A stretch of DNA of 64,000 nucleotides from Panopea generosa (Eukaryota > Mollusca > Bivalvia > Adapedonta > Hiatellidae), in contig CM055901.1 of the NCBI GenBank assembly GCA_029582155.1, positions 28,098,152 to 28,162,151 on the forward strand. The letters run 5' to 3'. Positions 22,918-35,250 of the stretch are shown here, in pieces. The position numbers and the translations under genes are program-made. Below the pieces are notes generated by a model that did no database searches, had not been told where the DNA came from, and saw only the letters and a program-made list of their open reading frames with translations. Within the stretch, counting starts at the first letter, position 1. The number at the start of each line of letters is the position of its first letter.

Positions 22918-24310
22918 TTAAATAAGAAGGTAGATTTCCATGAATATAATTGTACATAAGAATTTGATTAAATCAGTGACAATTCTACTAGTCTCATATT
23001 GAAGTTTTCTATTTTTTTCATTTTCATAAAGAGTACAATTATCCAAAACAAGGAATGCATATTCTAAGATTGGTCTTAAGTAAGATGTATACATTTGATT
23101 AAGAATATGTCTTTTAAGTTTAAATTTCAACATTCTCATCGAGCCTAAAACTTTAGAAGCAGAGGAGAGCATTTGAGTTATATGTTCATTCCATGAACCG
23201 TCCTGACTTAGTGTTACACCGAGATGTATGTGATGTGCTACAAAATTTAAATGAGTACCTTCAAAAATAAGGTATTGTTTATTTCGATTAATAAGGGATA
23301 AAAACATTACGTCAGTTTTATTTGAATTAAACTGAACTAGCCATTGTTTTGACAATTTAAAAATCAAAATTAGGTCATTATTAAGTATGCTTTCCATTGA
23401 ATTGAAATTATGTGTTGAATAAGCTAATGAACTATCATCTGCAAATAATCTTGCAGTACTTAACATTGATTCAGCAATACCATTTATATATATTATAAAT
23501 GATTAAGGACAGAGTCTTGTGGAACTCCAGCACTAACGGATTTTGTATCAGAAAACGAAGATCCAACAAATACCCGTTGGTGTATGTTTGTAAGATAATT
23601 TGATAACCACTGAATTAGATTTCCTGATATTCCATATTGACGAAGTTTGAATATTAACACTTTATGCCAGATTCTGTCAAATGTGTTTGATATGTCACAA
23701 AAAAAACAATGCACTTAACAACAATAGACTCCTTTTCATCAAAAACTTTACATATTTGATTATAAATATCAATAAGTTGAAAAACAGTAGAATGTCCTGG
23801 TAAAAAACCAGACTGATTTTGATAAATTAAGTCATTAAAATGTAGATAGTTTTATAAATATTTAAAAACAATACACTCCATTACTTTACCAACACAACTA
23901 TCTTTGTCTCCTTGTTTAAAAAGTGGCATAATATGAGCAAGTTTCCAACATGCAGGATATGAACATTCTTGAAGTGATCTATTAAATAAAATATCCAAAG
24001 GTTTACATAATTTTTTAGATGTTTCTTTTAACATACGGTTAATTATTTCATCAGGACCACTAGCCTTAGTTGTCATTAAATTTGATAAGATATCGGTTAT
24101 ATCTTGTTCTGTTATATCAATATTATCTATAACTGATTCTGATTTTAAACTGAAATCTGGTAGACTAGATTTGGAATCGTCAGTAGTAGAAATAGACTCG
24201 AAATAAGTGTTTAGAGTATTAGCCTTTTCCACGTCTGATATCGAATATGTTTGATTACTAGTTTTAAGAGGAGGTATTCTGTCACATCTTTTTAAATCTT
24301 TCACCAACAA
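22918..24310 (-). pseudogene. Reverse transcriptase of the non-LTR element, frame-broken
   Basis: Three successive minus-strand frames cover the RT. Frame 24310-23852 carries TTKASGPDEI (finger block) and HIMPLFKQGDKDS. Frame 23714-23493 carries FCDISNTFDRIWHKVL (palm Asp) and SAGVPQDSVL, the GVPQGS motif with G to D. Frame 23466-22918 carries the catalytic ARLFADDSSLAYS, FADD in place of YADD, and then thumb sequence with YLRPILEYA. Indels lie between the frames, near 23490 and 23720-23850. Confidence 0.85.
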
Positions 24311-24686
24311 TTTAATAATTTTCCAATATTGACGCGGATTTGTTACATAAAATCATTAAGTGTGTATTCTATGTTGTTAAAAATATCTCTTTTGCATGAT
24401 TTTTTCATATTGTTTACCTGGTTTCTTAGTCGTTTAAAAATGGTCCAGTCTGACAGTTTTTTAGTGCGAATGGCTAAATGTTTTTTCTATCTCTTTGTCT
24501 CGTCATACGACGAATTTCAGAATTATATCATGGTTTATCATTTGGATGAATAGTTACTATAAATGTTTAGCTAAATCAAGAAATTTTTAAATAAAGTTAT
24601 TGCAAGCTATATCATTCGAAGAATTATATAGGAATGTCCAATCTGCCATTCGTACTCAGTCATTCAGTTTTTTTAAAATCAGCTTC
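24311..24686 (-). pseudogene. Linker between endonuclease and RT of the LINE, no open frame
   Basis: By position this should encode the link between endonuclease and reverse transcriptase, but all minus frames are short. Stops and indels have accumulated. Plus-strand frames at 24329-24553 and 24600-24791 are shadows. Confidence 0.45.
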
Positions 24687-25425
24687 TTAATAATTCCATA
24701 CTCTCCTTTTATATGGAATGAAAGAAACGAAAACAATATTTATAAGTACAAATGTATCATAATGGTCACTAATACCACTGCCAGTTTTTAATATGCCAGA
24801 ATCATACGTTACACGGGTAGTCTCTTTAATAATATTTTTCATGTTACTTAATTCAAGGATGTGGCAAAATTGAGTGTTTGATAAATTGAGCTGATTTTCG
24901 TTTATATATCCCACAAGTATAATATTATTTACATTTTCAGTCGCTTTTTCAAGACAAATACTAACTTTATCCCAAAATTCTACAGTATAGTGTGGGGGAC
25001 GTAAGAGTGTACATAATAAGAACGATTTGTGTTTATCTTTAATTTCAATCCATAAAGATTCTGGGAGATATGTCTCTAATTCAGTCACTCATTTCGGTCT
25101 TAAATGAGAAGATGATAATAATCCACCAGAATGTTCAGTAATGTCCTTTCTAAAACAAAGTATCAAATCCGTTTCGGTGCAGCAAATCGTCACTGATATT
25201 ATCGGATAAATAGGTTTCTGTGAAACATAGAATATCAAAGTCTAAGAAATTGTCAGTTATATATTCTAGTTTTTTTTCTAATACTACGAATATCTGGTGA
25301 AGAACTGAGAGACAATTAGAAGAATCGTAAACTGGTCCAGGGTTAAGTTCTACATCACCAGACATGATCATTAATCTATACGAATACAGGGTATATAGGA
25401 TAATTGGACTAAGACATGAACACAT
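24687..25425 (-). pseudogene. 2A-like leader and APE-type endonuclease of the non-LTR element, frame-broken
   Basis: Frame 25425-25150 starts MCSCLSP and reaches GDVELNPGP (25359-25333), the conserved core of 2A ribosome-skipping peptides. It then gives DFDILCFTETYLSD, the start of the endonuclease. Frame 25088-24687 continues with FLLCTLLRPPH, NIILVGYINENQLN (canonical GD(F/I)N has become GYIN, losing a catalytic Asp) and GISDHYDTFV. Frameshifts separate the two parts. The altered Asp and broken frame indicate an inactive copy. Confidence 0.8.
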
Positions 25426-25569
25426 ATCATGAGTAATTTATCCTTTTGACATTCGTGAAACGTGCCTTTTTGCTGTACATCTGTTGGAATGCTCTAAGCT
25501 TTAAATAGTACCCACCTACAGTTTACTCAATAAATGAGCTTAAAATTAATTAAAACATGCAAGATCGCC

Positions 25570-27650
25570 GAGCGGTGTTTACGAAAATTGAAGATACGGT
25601 TAACGATAGTTTATCACAAATCACTGCAAGTCATCATTGTTGACAATGCAATATTACAAATCATCGTTATTTGTTGACGATTACCGCTATCTGCCAATGT
25701 TGACGATGACATATAACAAATCACTACAACCCATCATTGTTGACGATGCTATATCACAAATCACCGTTATATTCAATTGTTGACAATGCTATATCACAAA
25801 TCACCGTTACGTTTCATTGTTGACGATGCTGTATCACAAATCACCGTTATAATTCATTGTTTACGATACTATATCACAGATCATCGTTACATTCCATTGA
25901 TGTCGATGTTATATCACAAATTACCGTTACATTTCATTGTTGTCGATGCTATATCACAAATCCCCGTTACATTCCATTGTTGTCGATGCTTTATCACACA
26001 TCACCGTTACATTTCATTGTTGACGATGCTATATCACAAATCACCGTTGATTTCTATTGTTGTCGATGTAATATCACAAATCCCCATTACATTTCATTGT
26101 TGTCGATGCGTTATCACACATCACCGTTACATTTCATTATTGTCGATGTTATATCACAAATCGCCTTAAATTCCATTGTTGTCGATGCTATATCACAAAT
26201 CACCGTTACATTCCATTGTTAGCGAAGCTATATCAAAAAAACACCGTTACATTTCATTGTTGACGATGCTATATCACAAATCACCGTTATATTTCATTGT
26301 TGTCGATGCTATATCACAAACCACCGTTACATTTCATTGTTGACAATGCTATATCACAAATCACCGTTACATACCATTGCTAATAATGCTATATCACAAC
26401 TCACCGTTGCATTCTGTTGTTGTCGCTGCTATATTACAAATCCCCGTTACATTCCATTGTTGCCGATGCTATAGTACACATCACCGCAACATTTCATTGT
26501 TGACGATGCTATAGCACAAATCACCGTTACATTCCATTGTAAATAATGCTATATCAAAACTCACCGTTGCATTCTGTTGTTGTTGATGCTAAATCACAAA
26601 TCCCCGTTACATTCCATTGTTTTCGATGCTATATCACACATCACCGTTACATTTCATTGTTGACGATGCTATATCACAAATCCCCGTTACATTCCATTGT
26701 TTTCGATGCTATATCACAAATCCCCGTTACATTCCATTGTTTTCGATGCTATATCACAAATCACCGTTACATTCCATTGTTGACGATGTTATATCACAAA
26801 TCACCGTTACATTCCGTATTTAACGATGTTATATCATAAATCACCGTTACAGTTAATCAATTATTGACGATGCTATATCATAAATCACCGTTACATTTCA
26901 TCATTGACGATACTATATCACAAATCACCGTTACATTTCATTATTGACGATACTATATCACAAATCACCGTTACATTTCATTGTTGACGATGCTTTATCA
27001 CAAATCACTGTTATATGCCATTTTTGACGATTATCGTTATAAACAAATATTAACAAATCATTGTTACTCATCGCTGTTAATGATGCTATCTCACAAATCA
27101 CAGTTACCGATAGCTGTTAGAAATTATCGTTACCCGCCATTGTTAAGGATGATATATCACAAATCACTTTAATTCATATTTGTTGATGATGCTATATTAC
27201 AAAATCTCTGTTACCAACTGCTGTTAACGATTACCGTTATCAGCCACTGTTGATGATAATACTGTATATCACAAAGACTTTTAACTCGTCATTGTTGACG
27301 ATACTATTTTACAAATCTCCGTTACCGATCGCTGTTGACGATTACCGTTATCAGCCAATGTTGTGTATGGTATATCACATACGACTGTAACTTGTCATTG
27401 ATGACAATTACCGTAATATGTTATTGTTAACGACTAGGTATCACAAATTATCGTTACTTTTCGCTGCTGACGATTATCGTAATCTACCATTGTTAACGAC
27501 GAGATATCACAAATAATCGATCCTGTTTGCGGCTTACGATTGTCGTAATATGCCATTGTTAACGACGAGATATCACAAATAATCGATACTGTTCGCTGCT
27601 TACGATTATCGTTAACGACCACTGTTATCGATAACATATCAAAAGTCACT
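25570..27650. repeat. 40-bp satellite, about 50 units
   Basis: The unit is TGTTGACGATGCTATATCAC followed by AAATCACCGTTACATTTCAT, 40 bases long, nearly regular from 25750 to 27000. Flanking units are more diverged and include TTACCGTTAT/GACGATTA variants. Long repetitive translations on both strands come from the array and are not genes. Confidence 0.95.
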
Positions 27651-27889
27651 AAAGTTCATTATTCAAAATATGACGTGAACATGCATTTAATGCCAGTTTG
27701 ATGGGATCCCTTTCAAGGTTCGACAGTACCAAACAGTCATGTTTGTCATAATCGTTCATCTTATTATGAAATAGCATTAACATTTTAACAACAAAATGGA
27801 TCATACAGACACTGTATATAGCATAACTGACAGCGGACGACGGACACAAGGTGACACTTTTTTATACTTAATTATTTTAGTTCGGTTGC

Positions 27890-28070
27890 TCAGTAAGCTC
27901 AGAGCTAATCAGAACCGCTCGCAAGTCCAGTTCCTGGGTAAAATCGGTACTAAGCGTTATTATTTTGAGAGGCCGAGATGTGGATCGACCCGACAACCTC
28001 TGGCGTGAGTGGCAACACTCTGTCCACTGCACTACTATACTATACCGCCTCTGTGAGGCTTTTTGATTCG
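27890..28070 (-). mobile_element. tRNA-derived SINE-like copy (family E), reverse orientation
   Basis: The plus strand shows GGTCGACCC-type sequence, CAACACTCTGTCCACTGCAC and a TACCGCC end, which on the minus strand reads as an A-box-like head with a downstream B box. Related copies lie at 37600-37750 and 61845-61965. Confidence 0.5.
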
Positions 28071-28765
28071 GGGAAACTAAAACATCAAACGAAATGAACA
28101 TATCTATTCAGTGCAAATGATTAACTTTATAACAAACTTTGAAACAATGCAATAAAACTTATAGGTACCCACGAAAATGCTGTATTAAGAACAGAGCACT
28201 GTTCAATTGAGTTTTGTTATCAAACGTTAAAAATTTAATGTTACTAAACGCAACCCTAAGTTTATCAATGCTAACACGTGCGTCGTTTAACGTTACTCAT
28301 TTCACGTGTCATCCATCATACTCTCATTCAAATATAATTATGCTAATTCCAGTATGTCATATACTGTCATTGTTATATGACAAAATAATCACAGATGCTA
28401 GGCCAAAATATGATTAATTTGCATAAAAATGAAGAAATTTACATAAAGCTTGTCGTCTTAATTAGTCGCAAATAAGAGATGGTATAGCACACGGCAATAA
28501 CCCCGTGACTGCAAAAAGTTATTATCACTTACCAGACATGACACATACCGAATAACACCTTTAACAAAAACGCCCTGAGCTATGTCGTTTAAATTACAAA
28601 TTTCTAATTTGCATACATACTTGAGGTTAATATATACAACTTCAGTTTTGATTAATAATGTGTTTATTATAGACTCATTACGTCGATACGACAACAGGTT
28701 TTTTTATAAGTGTATATTATGGGTCGCTTGCAAATACTGATTCAGTCTTCATTGTTGACGGTATA
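28071..28765. other. No gene seen
   Basis: AT-rich spacer. It includes several short open frames but no splice-bounded or recognisable sequence. Confidence 0.5.
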
Positions 28766-28767
28766 TA

Positions 28768-29450
28768 AGTTTGTGCAGTTTGTGAAGTTTTTCTGCATTG
28801 TCGGCCATACCAAAACCTCAGAGAACCATAAAGAGATATATAAGTATGGACAGCTTGTAAAGGTTTTATTCGTTGTCAGGCATGCCAAAACCTCAGAGAA
28901 CCATAAAGAGATACATAAGTATGGACAGCTTGTTAAGGTTTTATTCATTGTCAGGCATGCCAAAACCTCATAGAACCATAAAGAGATATATAAGTTACAT
29001 GTAGGACAGCTGCTTTTATTCATTGTCAGGCATGCCAAAACCTCAGAGAACCATAAAGAGATATATAAGTATGGACAGCTTGTAAAGGTTTTATTCATTG
29101 TCAGGCATGCCAAAACCTCAGAGAACCATAAAGAGATATATAAGTTACATGTAGGACAGCTTGTAAAGTTTCTATTCATTGTCAGTCATACCAAAAACCC
29201 AGAGAACCATAAAGAGATATATAAGTATGGACAGCTTGTTAAGGTTTTATTCATTGTCAGGCATGCCAAAACCTCAGAGAACCATAAAGAGATATATAAG
29301 TATGGACAGCTTGTAAAGTTTCTATTCATTGTCAGTCATACCAAAAACCCAGAGAACCATAAAGAGATATATAAGTATGGACAGCTTGTAAAGCTTTTCT
29401 GCATTGTCGGTCATACCAGAACTTAGGGAACCTTTCCTGTATATAACCAA
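28768..29450. repeat. 75-bp tandem repeat, about 8-9 units
   Basis: Units contain GGCATGCCAAAACCTCAGAG, AACCATAAAGAGATATATAA and GTATGGACAGCTTG. GCCAAAA occurs at 28884, 28959, 29034 and 29109, a strict 75-base period. Diverged remains (GTCGGTCATACC, GTCGACCA) continue to about 29880. Since 75 is a multiple of three, a 145-codon repetitive minus frame results. Confidence 0.92.
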
Positions 29451-29890
29451 AGAGATAGAAAATTTGGGACAGTGACTTGTATTTATCTTTTCACCATTGT
29501 CGACCATACCAAAAACTCAGAGAATTTTGTTGTGTATAACCAAACGGAGATGGAGAAGTTGGGACAGTGACTTGTAAAGTTTTTATTTATTGTCGGTCAT
29601 AGCAAAATAAGGCGAGCCTTTGTTGTAATACTAGTTACCAAAATATAGGTAAGTTGGGAGGGTGGCTTGGGTAGACTTTCCTCACTGTCGACTATATTAC
29701 AGTCGAAGTGCGAGGAACCTTTGTGGTATAACCAAAGACGCGACAGTGACATATAAGACATTTCTTCGTTGTCGACCAGTCCAAAATTATAATGGCTGAG
29801 CTCGAAATAACCAGAGAAGGAGTTGTGACTTTTAAAGCCTTTCTTTTTTGTCGGCCATACTAAATTTATGCCGACTATACTAAAACTTTA
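29451..29890. repeat. Diverged continuation of the 75-bp repeat
   Basis: Pieces such as CATTGTCGACCATACCAAAA and GAGAATTTTGTTGTGTATAACC recur at rough 75- to 95-base steps, fading to the right. Confidence 0.5.
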
Positions 29891-30037
29891 GATGCGTTTA
29901 ATACTGTTTAGTCATGGCGACTCACACGACTGTAGAACGGCTTGTCAGACACCACAGACAAAAAGATTTATGATGTCGTGTGATGTTTATATCTGTAGTG
30001 TCAAACATACGTTTAAAGAATATTCTTTTACAGAAAG

Positions 30038-30109
<72 letters not shown>

Positions 30110-30126
30110 TGTGTGTGTGTGTGTGC
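30038..30126. repeat. (TGCG)n then (GT)n microsatellite
   Basis: About 18 TGCG units pass into GT dinucleotides. A potentially Z-DNA-forming alternating purine-pyrimidine stretch. Confidence 0.95.
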
Positions 30127-31080
30127 TTGCTCGCGTGTGTCCATACAATAATATTAAAAAATGGATCATGATGAAAATTGGAATCATGACAATTCTGCTT
30201 AAAATACCAAGTTTATCACAAAAAGATAAACAGTAACAAAGACGTCCGAGAGATTAAAATACTAGTAAACATGGTGTTTATAAAAAATATAAAAAATCGT
30301 ATTGCGAATTATTTAGTTACTTCTGTCAGACATAGACAAAATTCACGACGTATATGAGACAAAATAAACCAACCTTCCACATTATCCATTATCACAAGAC
30401 AATATGTGTTCTTAAATCCTCGACAATTAATCGAACACATTACGCTGACAGCGTCCAACTGTTACTTTTATCGTCTGCAACTGCTGTTTTCACGTCAGCG
30501 AGGTCAGCTGATCAATATTTCACCGGCCAATATCTTGATAATTATCATTCAGATGGTGTCAATTGTGTCAACAGATAAGGAAAAAACACATCTTGTTTTA
30601 TAATGAGACGGATGAACGGAACAGGACGTCCGAATGAGCGGACGTTCTTGTGGAAGTGATGTTGTGGGGTGAGGTTTTGATATGTTATAAAACATCTTTT
30701 TTTTTTCATAAAACAAAACAAATTATTTTCTTTCTAATCCTAATGTCACAAACCTTGAGATCCAACCCTAATGACACTAAAAAAGAATGAAAAAAGGTGG
30801 GAAAAAAAAGTAAAAGAAAAATGTGAAGAAAATTAAATTAACCCCACAATGCCATTTGCACGGGTTTTCGCACTTGTGGGGTGAACATTGCACCCCACAA
30901 GTACAAAAAAACCACAAGTCCATTCTGTACTGGCAACTCAACCCACAAGTGCTGCTCCAGACGTACGGACAATCGGAAGGACGGACGGTCAGGCAAGCAG
31001 ACAGAAAGCATATGGCAGATAGATTGGAGTATCAGCAAACATACAGACAAACTGACACACAGATAGTGATTGTGTGTTTT
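30127..31080. other. No gene seen
   Basis: Contains a short direct repeat of the phrase CCCCACAAGTGC/GTACA around 30838-30950 with neighbouring inverted forms (GCACTTGTGGGGTG). No coding support. Confidence 0.4.
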
Positions 31081-31084
31081 CCTT

Positions 31085-31116
31085 TTTGGGGGTGGGGGGG
31101 GGGGGGGGGGTGGGGG
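31085..31116. repeat. Poly-G run
   Basis: One block of 5 G, one of 18 G and one of 5 G are separated by single T residues. A candidate G-quadruplex and a likely assembly-fragile site. Confidence 0.95.
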
Positions 31117-33346
31117 CAACGACCATAATTTTACAAGAAGTATGTACATACAATGGTGCAGGTTTGCAAATACACACATACTTTGTTTTCCAAACACAGT
31201 GAATATATCTAATGATAATCTGATTATCTAATAGTGATACTAAAATTAGAATGATAACTTATTTAGAATGTTTATGGTGCGCATGAATTAAAAACTACAT
31301 CCAGACGAAGAGATGAAAAGATGGACTTTCAAACAAGTATTAAATGAAACAAATATGTTTATATGTTAAAATCTGTTTTGCCTTTAACAATGCCGTAACT
31401 ATATTTTAAAGATCTGTTTAATTGTAATTGTGAGTTTTTTAAATAAATAAAATAAATAAAAGATGCAACTAATTAACACATTGTTATTGCTACCTCATTT
31501 CCAACTTTCAAACACTATTTATTAAATGCTTAATTTCACAAATAATGAACAGTGTAAGCATATACAAATAATTTCAATATTACAAAGTATAAATAAAACA
31601 CTTGGAACGCTAAGATATTTACATTCCCTTAAACGATAACAATACATTATACATATGTTCCATGTAAAAGGACGAACCATTCCAAATAAACTGTCATTCA
31701 ATCAATTAAAAATTAAAAAGGAGAGAAAAGTTTAAAATTTTACCTGTTAAAGATATTGCTCCATCAGCCACGAAATAGTTTTGTTGTTTAACGGCCTACT
31801 TAATAATCAGCTATGTAATTTATTCTTTCCTCCCTTTCTGTCACGTTGTCATTAATTTACCTTTAAAATGAAGGCTAACACGAGTGAACTAGTGTATTTT
31901 CACGCCTTAAACGAAACACAGCGCATCAAACACCGGCCGCTACCGCCGGCATTGAACAATGTTTTAAAGGTTAACTGCATACTCGAGTATAAACATTGGC
32001 TACTGGCCTACAAATGATTAAAATGTTGAATGGTGGTTTCAACAACTTACATAACGTTAACCAGATTTATAGCTGCGGGGAGAACTAACGCAGGACAAAT
32101 CTGAGTAGAACTACCGTCTCTCCGTAAATAATTCAGTTGTACTGAGCCAGACTCGAATCCATGACCTCACCACAAACTACCGCCTGCATTTACTTTATGT
32201 AAGGTTTCTTAAGCTATGTTATGCCTCGTACATACATTAGTAACATGCATACGGGCTATTGACCTACAATAATTATTTAAATTCAACTCCATGTCAACAC
32301 ATGACAGGTTATTTATGACATATCCAGTTTTCATTGGTGAAGGGAGATACCAGAATGATGATTTCGCGTAGAACAAGCCCTTTCTGAAATAAATTTCAAA
32401 CTTTCTTCAATACGTTTTTGGACGTGGCGTGGCGAGAGATAAATCATCTGGCAACAGCGCCATGTACCGCTTGAGGACCCCACTTCCCTCTACCCTAATT
32501 TAAATGTTAAATGCTTTTTTTATGTCCCCATTTTTCTTACCCCGACTTCCCTTACACCCTTTTTCAAGATAAAACATAAAAAAACAGTTACCAAAATTAA
32601 TTTTGGTATCACAGCGTTTCATTCATCGAAAAACGCACAAATAAGACTTTGGTGCTTTGGATAGTGTTCCAAGTGGAAATTCGAATACATTTTGAAAAGA
32701 AACAAGTCATTTATAAGCTCTCCTTTTACTGGTTGTATAAGATAACACATTATAGCTACATGGTATTACATATCTATCCGATAAATAGGTCAGCTTGACA
32801 GCCTTTGATATAGGTTTGTTATTGGTTACCATGCATAAGCAAACGACAAGGTGATAATTTTATCAATATGTTTGGTAATACGTCTGGTTGCAACGCTGTA
32901 GAAACCGCGTAGAAAAATCATCTAAGCGATGTGAAGTTGACATTTTTATACAGCTACTTAGAAATATTGTATACGAATATCTAAAATAATGTTGGAAAAT
33001 CATGTGATAAAAAAACACGATCCATTTATTACTTCGGAAGCAATTCTGGGACAACTTTATGTGTTTTATATTTCTTTTATATATCAATACACCAAGTTAT
33101 ATCGTATAACAAATACAAGTTGAGGTTACATGGCTGATAAACGCCAAAGTTTGCGTAGTACGTAGCATAAGCAGGTGCCTCGTATATTGTACGCTACATA
33201 AGTTGAGGCATTGGGTCATTCAGCGGTATTCTAATTTCATGAAATACTACCTCTATCCAACTATTTGAGGGTTGGTATTCATTTTTTAATTATCTTTATA
33301 AACGCCATTATACCACTACCCCACGGAAGCCCATCCTGGTCCCAAT
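31117..33346. other. No gene seen, SINE relics
   Basis: Mostly unique AT-rich DNA. A family E-like relic lies near 32080-32170 (GACTCGAATCCATGACCTC on the plus strand) and a family B tail relic near 32290-32400 (CATATCCAGTTTTCATTGG). No exon was recognised. Confidence 0.4.
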
Positions 33347-33441
33347 GTAGTGCTATGCTTTAGTGTGTTAAACGTGCGACATTTGGCGGCAGATGGGTTT
33401 GCGACATTAACGTCTCATACCACTATTACATTTCCCATAGG
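33347..33441. repeat. 95-bp dispersed repeat, copy 2
   Basis: Near-identical to 18698-18795, including AACGTGCGACATTTGGCGGC and CACTATTACATTTCCCATAG. It lacks a CG pair after GGGTTTGCG present in copy 1. Confidence 0.8.
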
Positions 33442-35250
33442 AAAAATAAACCCATTTTATTTTTACTCATCCGTGCCTGGTTTAGAAACATACTAAGCAA
33501 ATCGTAGCCAACCTTAAATATTCAGGTTCGAACAAATATAAAACACAAAATACCTCACCACATTCAGCCCCTTCTTGTCCAGTTAGTATGTAATAGTCTT
33601 GAAATTGTGTTATACATGTACTTTGAATATAGTTCCATTTGCCATCATAGACACTGATAAATATAATGTCATTAATTCAGAAGCCGATATGCATATGCAA
33701 ATCTATATATTTCATATTTTGTTGTCCTTTAAAAGTCGAATTTACCTTCCACTAGCGGATTCAAAGTTAGGGATGGAAGCGGTTCGGGCCCCATCTCCTT
33801 AGAATTCCAAAATATTTCTAAGCATTTTCCAGTCAAAATTTTGAATTGGATCGCAAACCTTCTCGTACCGCTGGTCAAATCGGGGGAAGTTTAATTTGTG
33901 TATTCATAATAAACCACACTTTTTGGCAATATGCGTGCGCAAAACAAATGACAAACGGGTTACGTGTTCTCTCCAACCAAACTCCTGGATCTGCCCCTGA
34001 CGCCAATACTAAAATGTTCAAGGGCAATAACTCAGTCCTAGTGTAAACAAAAGGTCTGGTAGGGTATGTGATCCCTCTACTGGTAAACATACTTGTGAGA
34101 CATCATACACATTCAAAGTATTTAATACAATGTTTGGTTGTATACAAGTAAGGCGGCCCTGATTTGCTCGCCTCAAATACAATTAACCAAGTCATTTTAT
34201 ATATACATTTCCTGACTTTTTGTGTGTGTGTTTTTAGATGAAATATGTTACATTTTGAGAAGATCAATTCCGGGTTGAGCATTATTGGATTATAATGAAA
34301 TATATAATGAAGTTAAGCAGTTGTTATGATATATGCTGTACAGATGATCAATTTAAGGTCACTTTTGACCATTGTTTTATATTACAGACCGAGATTGATT
34401 GTTCAGATTGTACTGAATCAAGCTAATTATAGATACTCGTAAAATAGCACAGATGGCATGGCCATTAATCCTTCCACACATAACGATCTATGTAAAATCA
34501 ACGACAAAGTAAAGTACTTGAAAGTACTGATAGCTGGTATTTAATACATATATACATAAGACACCCCAATTTGATAGATGTTATTGTTGTGTTTGGTTCA
34601 TTTTATGCACAACATTTTTTTAAAAAAAATGACACAATAGAATTCCGTAATATATTCCTTTTATTTGATTTGTTTCTGCTTGCTTCTATTAAATAGTTGG
34701 GGGGGAAAATGAAATTCGAGGAATAAAACGTAGTCCCTGTCTTGTATAATCATTTTGGCGGTGGTTAACACTGCAAATCTTGATCACGGGGACATTGGCA
34801 GGGCTGTACCTTTGGCTTAAAGATCGGCTTAAATGACAAATAAAAGTGCACGCTTTGATAGTTCAAAGGCCAGAGCTAACGAACTGATTAGTCAAGCTGA
34901 TTATTTTGGCTATAAAACTATTATATAAGTGTACACTACTATGTTCTTGTTTTGACTGTGCAAGAACAGAACCGTCGCAGAAGTGTCATTGGATATAATA
35001 GAAGAAAAACAATGCCACCATTATTTGTTCATTTATCATTTAAAAAAGAACGAGTAATATCGGGAAGGGGTGTGTGTGTGGGTGTGTAGGTGTGGGTGCG
35101 GGGTGGGGGTGGGGGTTGCAGGCATGCAACTAACATTGGACAAATGGTTGACATGATGGTAGCAAAACCTTACCAGGAACCCAAGGGACCCCAGGAGTCA
35201 AACCACCGGATTTACGTGGCGCTTCAAATCAGAGAGAAGTACTGTATTTG
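33442..35250. other. No gene seen
   Basis: AT-rich spacer with a GT/GGGT-rich stretch at about 35066-35118. Short open frames (for example 33599-33802 and 33846-34046) have no recognisable family. Confidence 0.45.

Larger units (their letters stand above)
22190..25460 (-). mobile_element. Non-LTR retrotransposon (CR1/L2-like), degraded, with 2A-like motif
   Basis: A single minus-strand element reads 2A-like peptide, then APE-type endonuclease, reverse transcriptase and a Cys/His C-terminal region, in the order expected for ORF2 of CR1/L2-type LINEs. The frame is broken by several shifts and stops, so it is an old, inactive copy. The 5' end lies near 25460, close to where a 40-bp satellite begins at about 25570. 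The 3' end is probably near 22200 but no tail repeat was resolved. 2A-like sequences at the start of LINE proteins are known from CR1-like elements of sea urchins, amphioxus and molluscs. Confidence 0.85.

Noticed and set aside
25777-26839. Several frames of 97-130 codons with LLTMLYHKSPL repeats
   Set aside because: Satellite translations; the 40-bp period cycles through all frames.
29892-30236. 114-codon frame with ACVRACVRA repeats
   Set aside because: Translation of the (TGCG)n microsatellite.
30823-31197. Frames ending in poly-Gly or starting in poly-Pro
   Set aside because: Created by the G run at 31085-31116.
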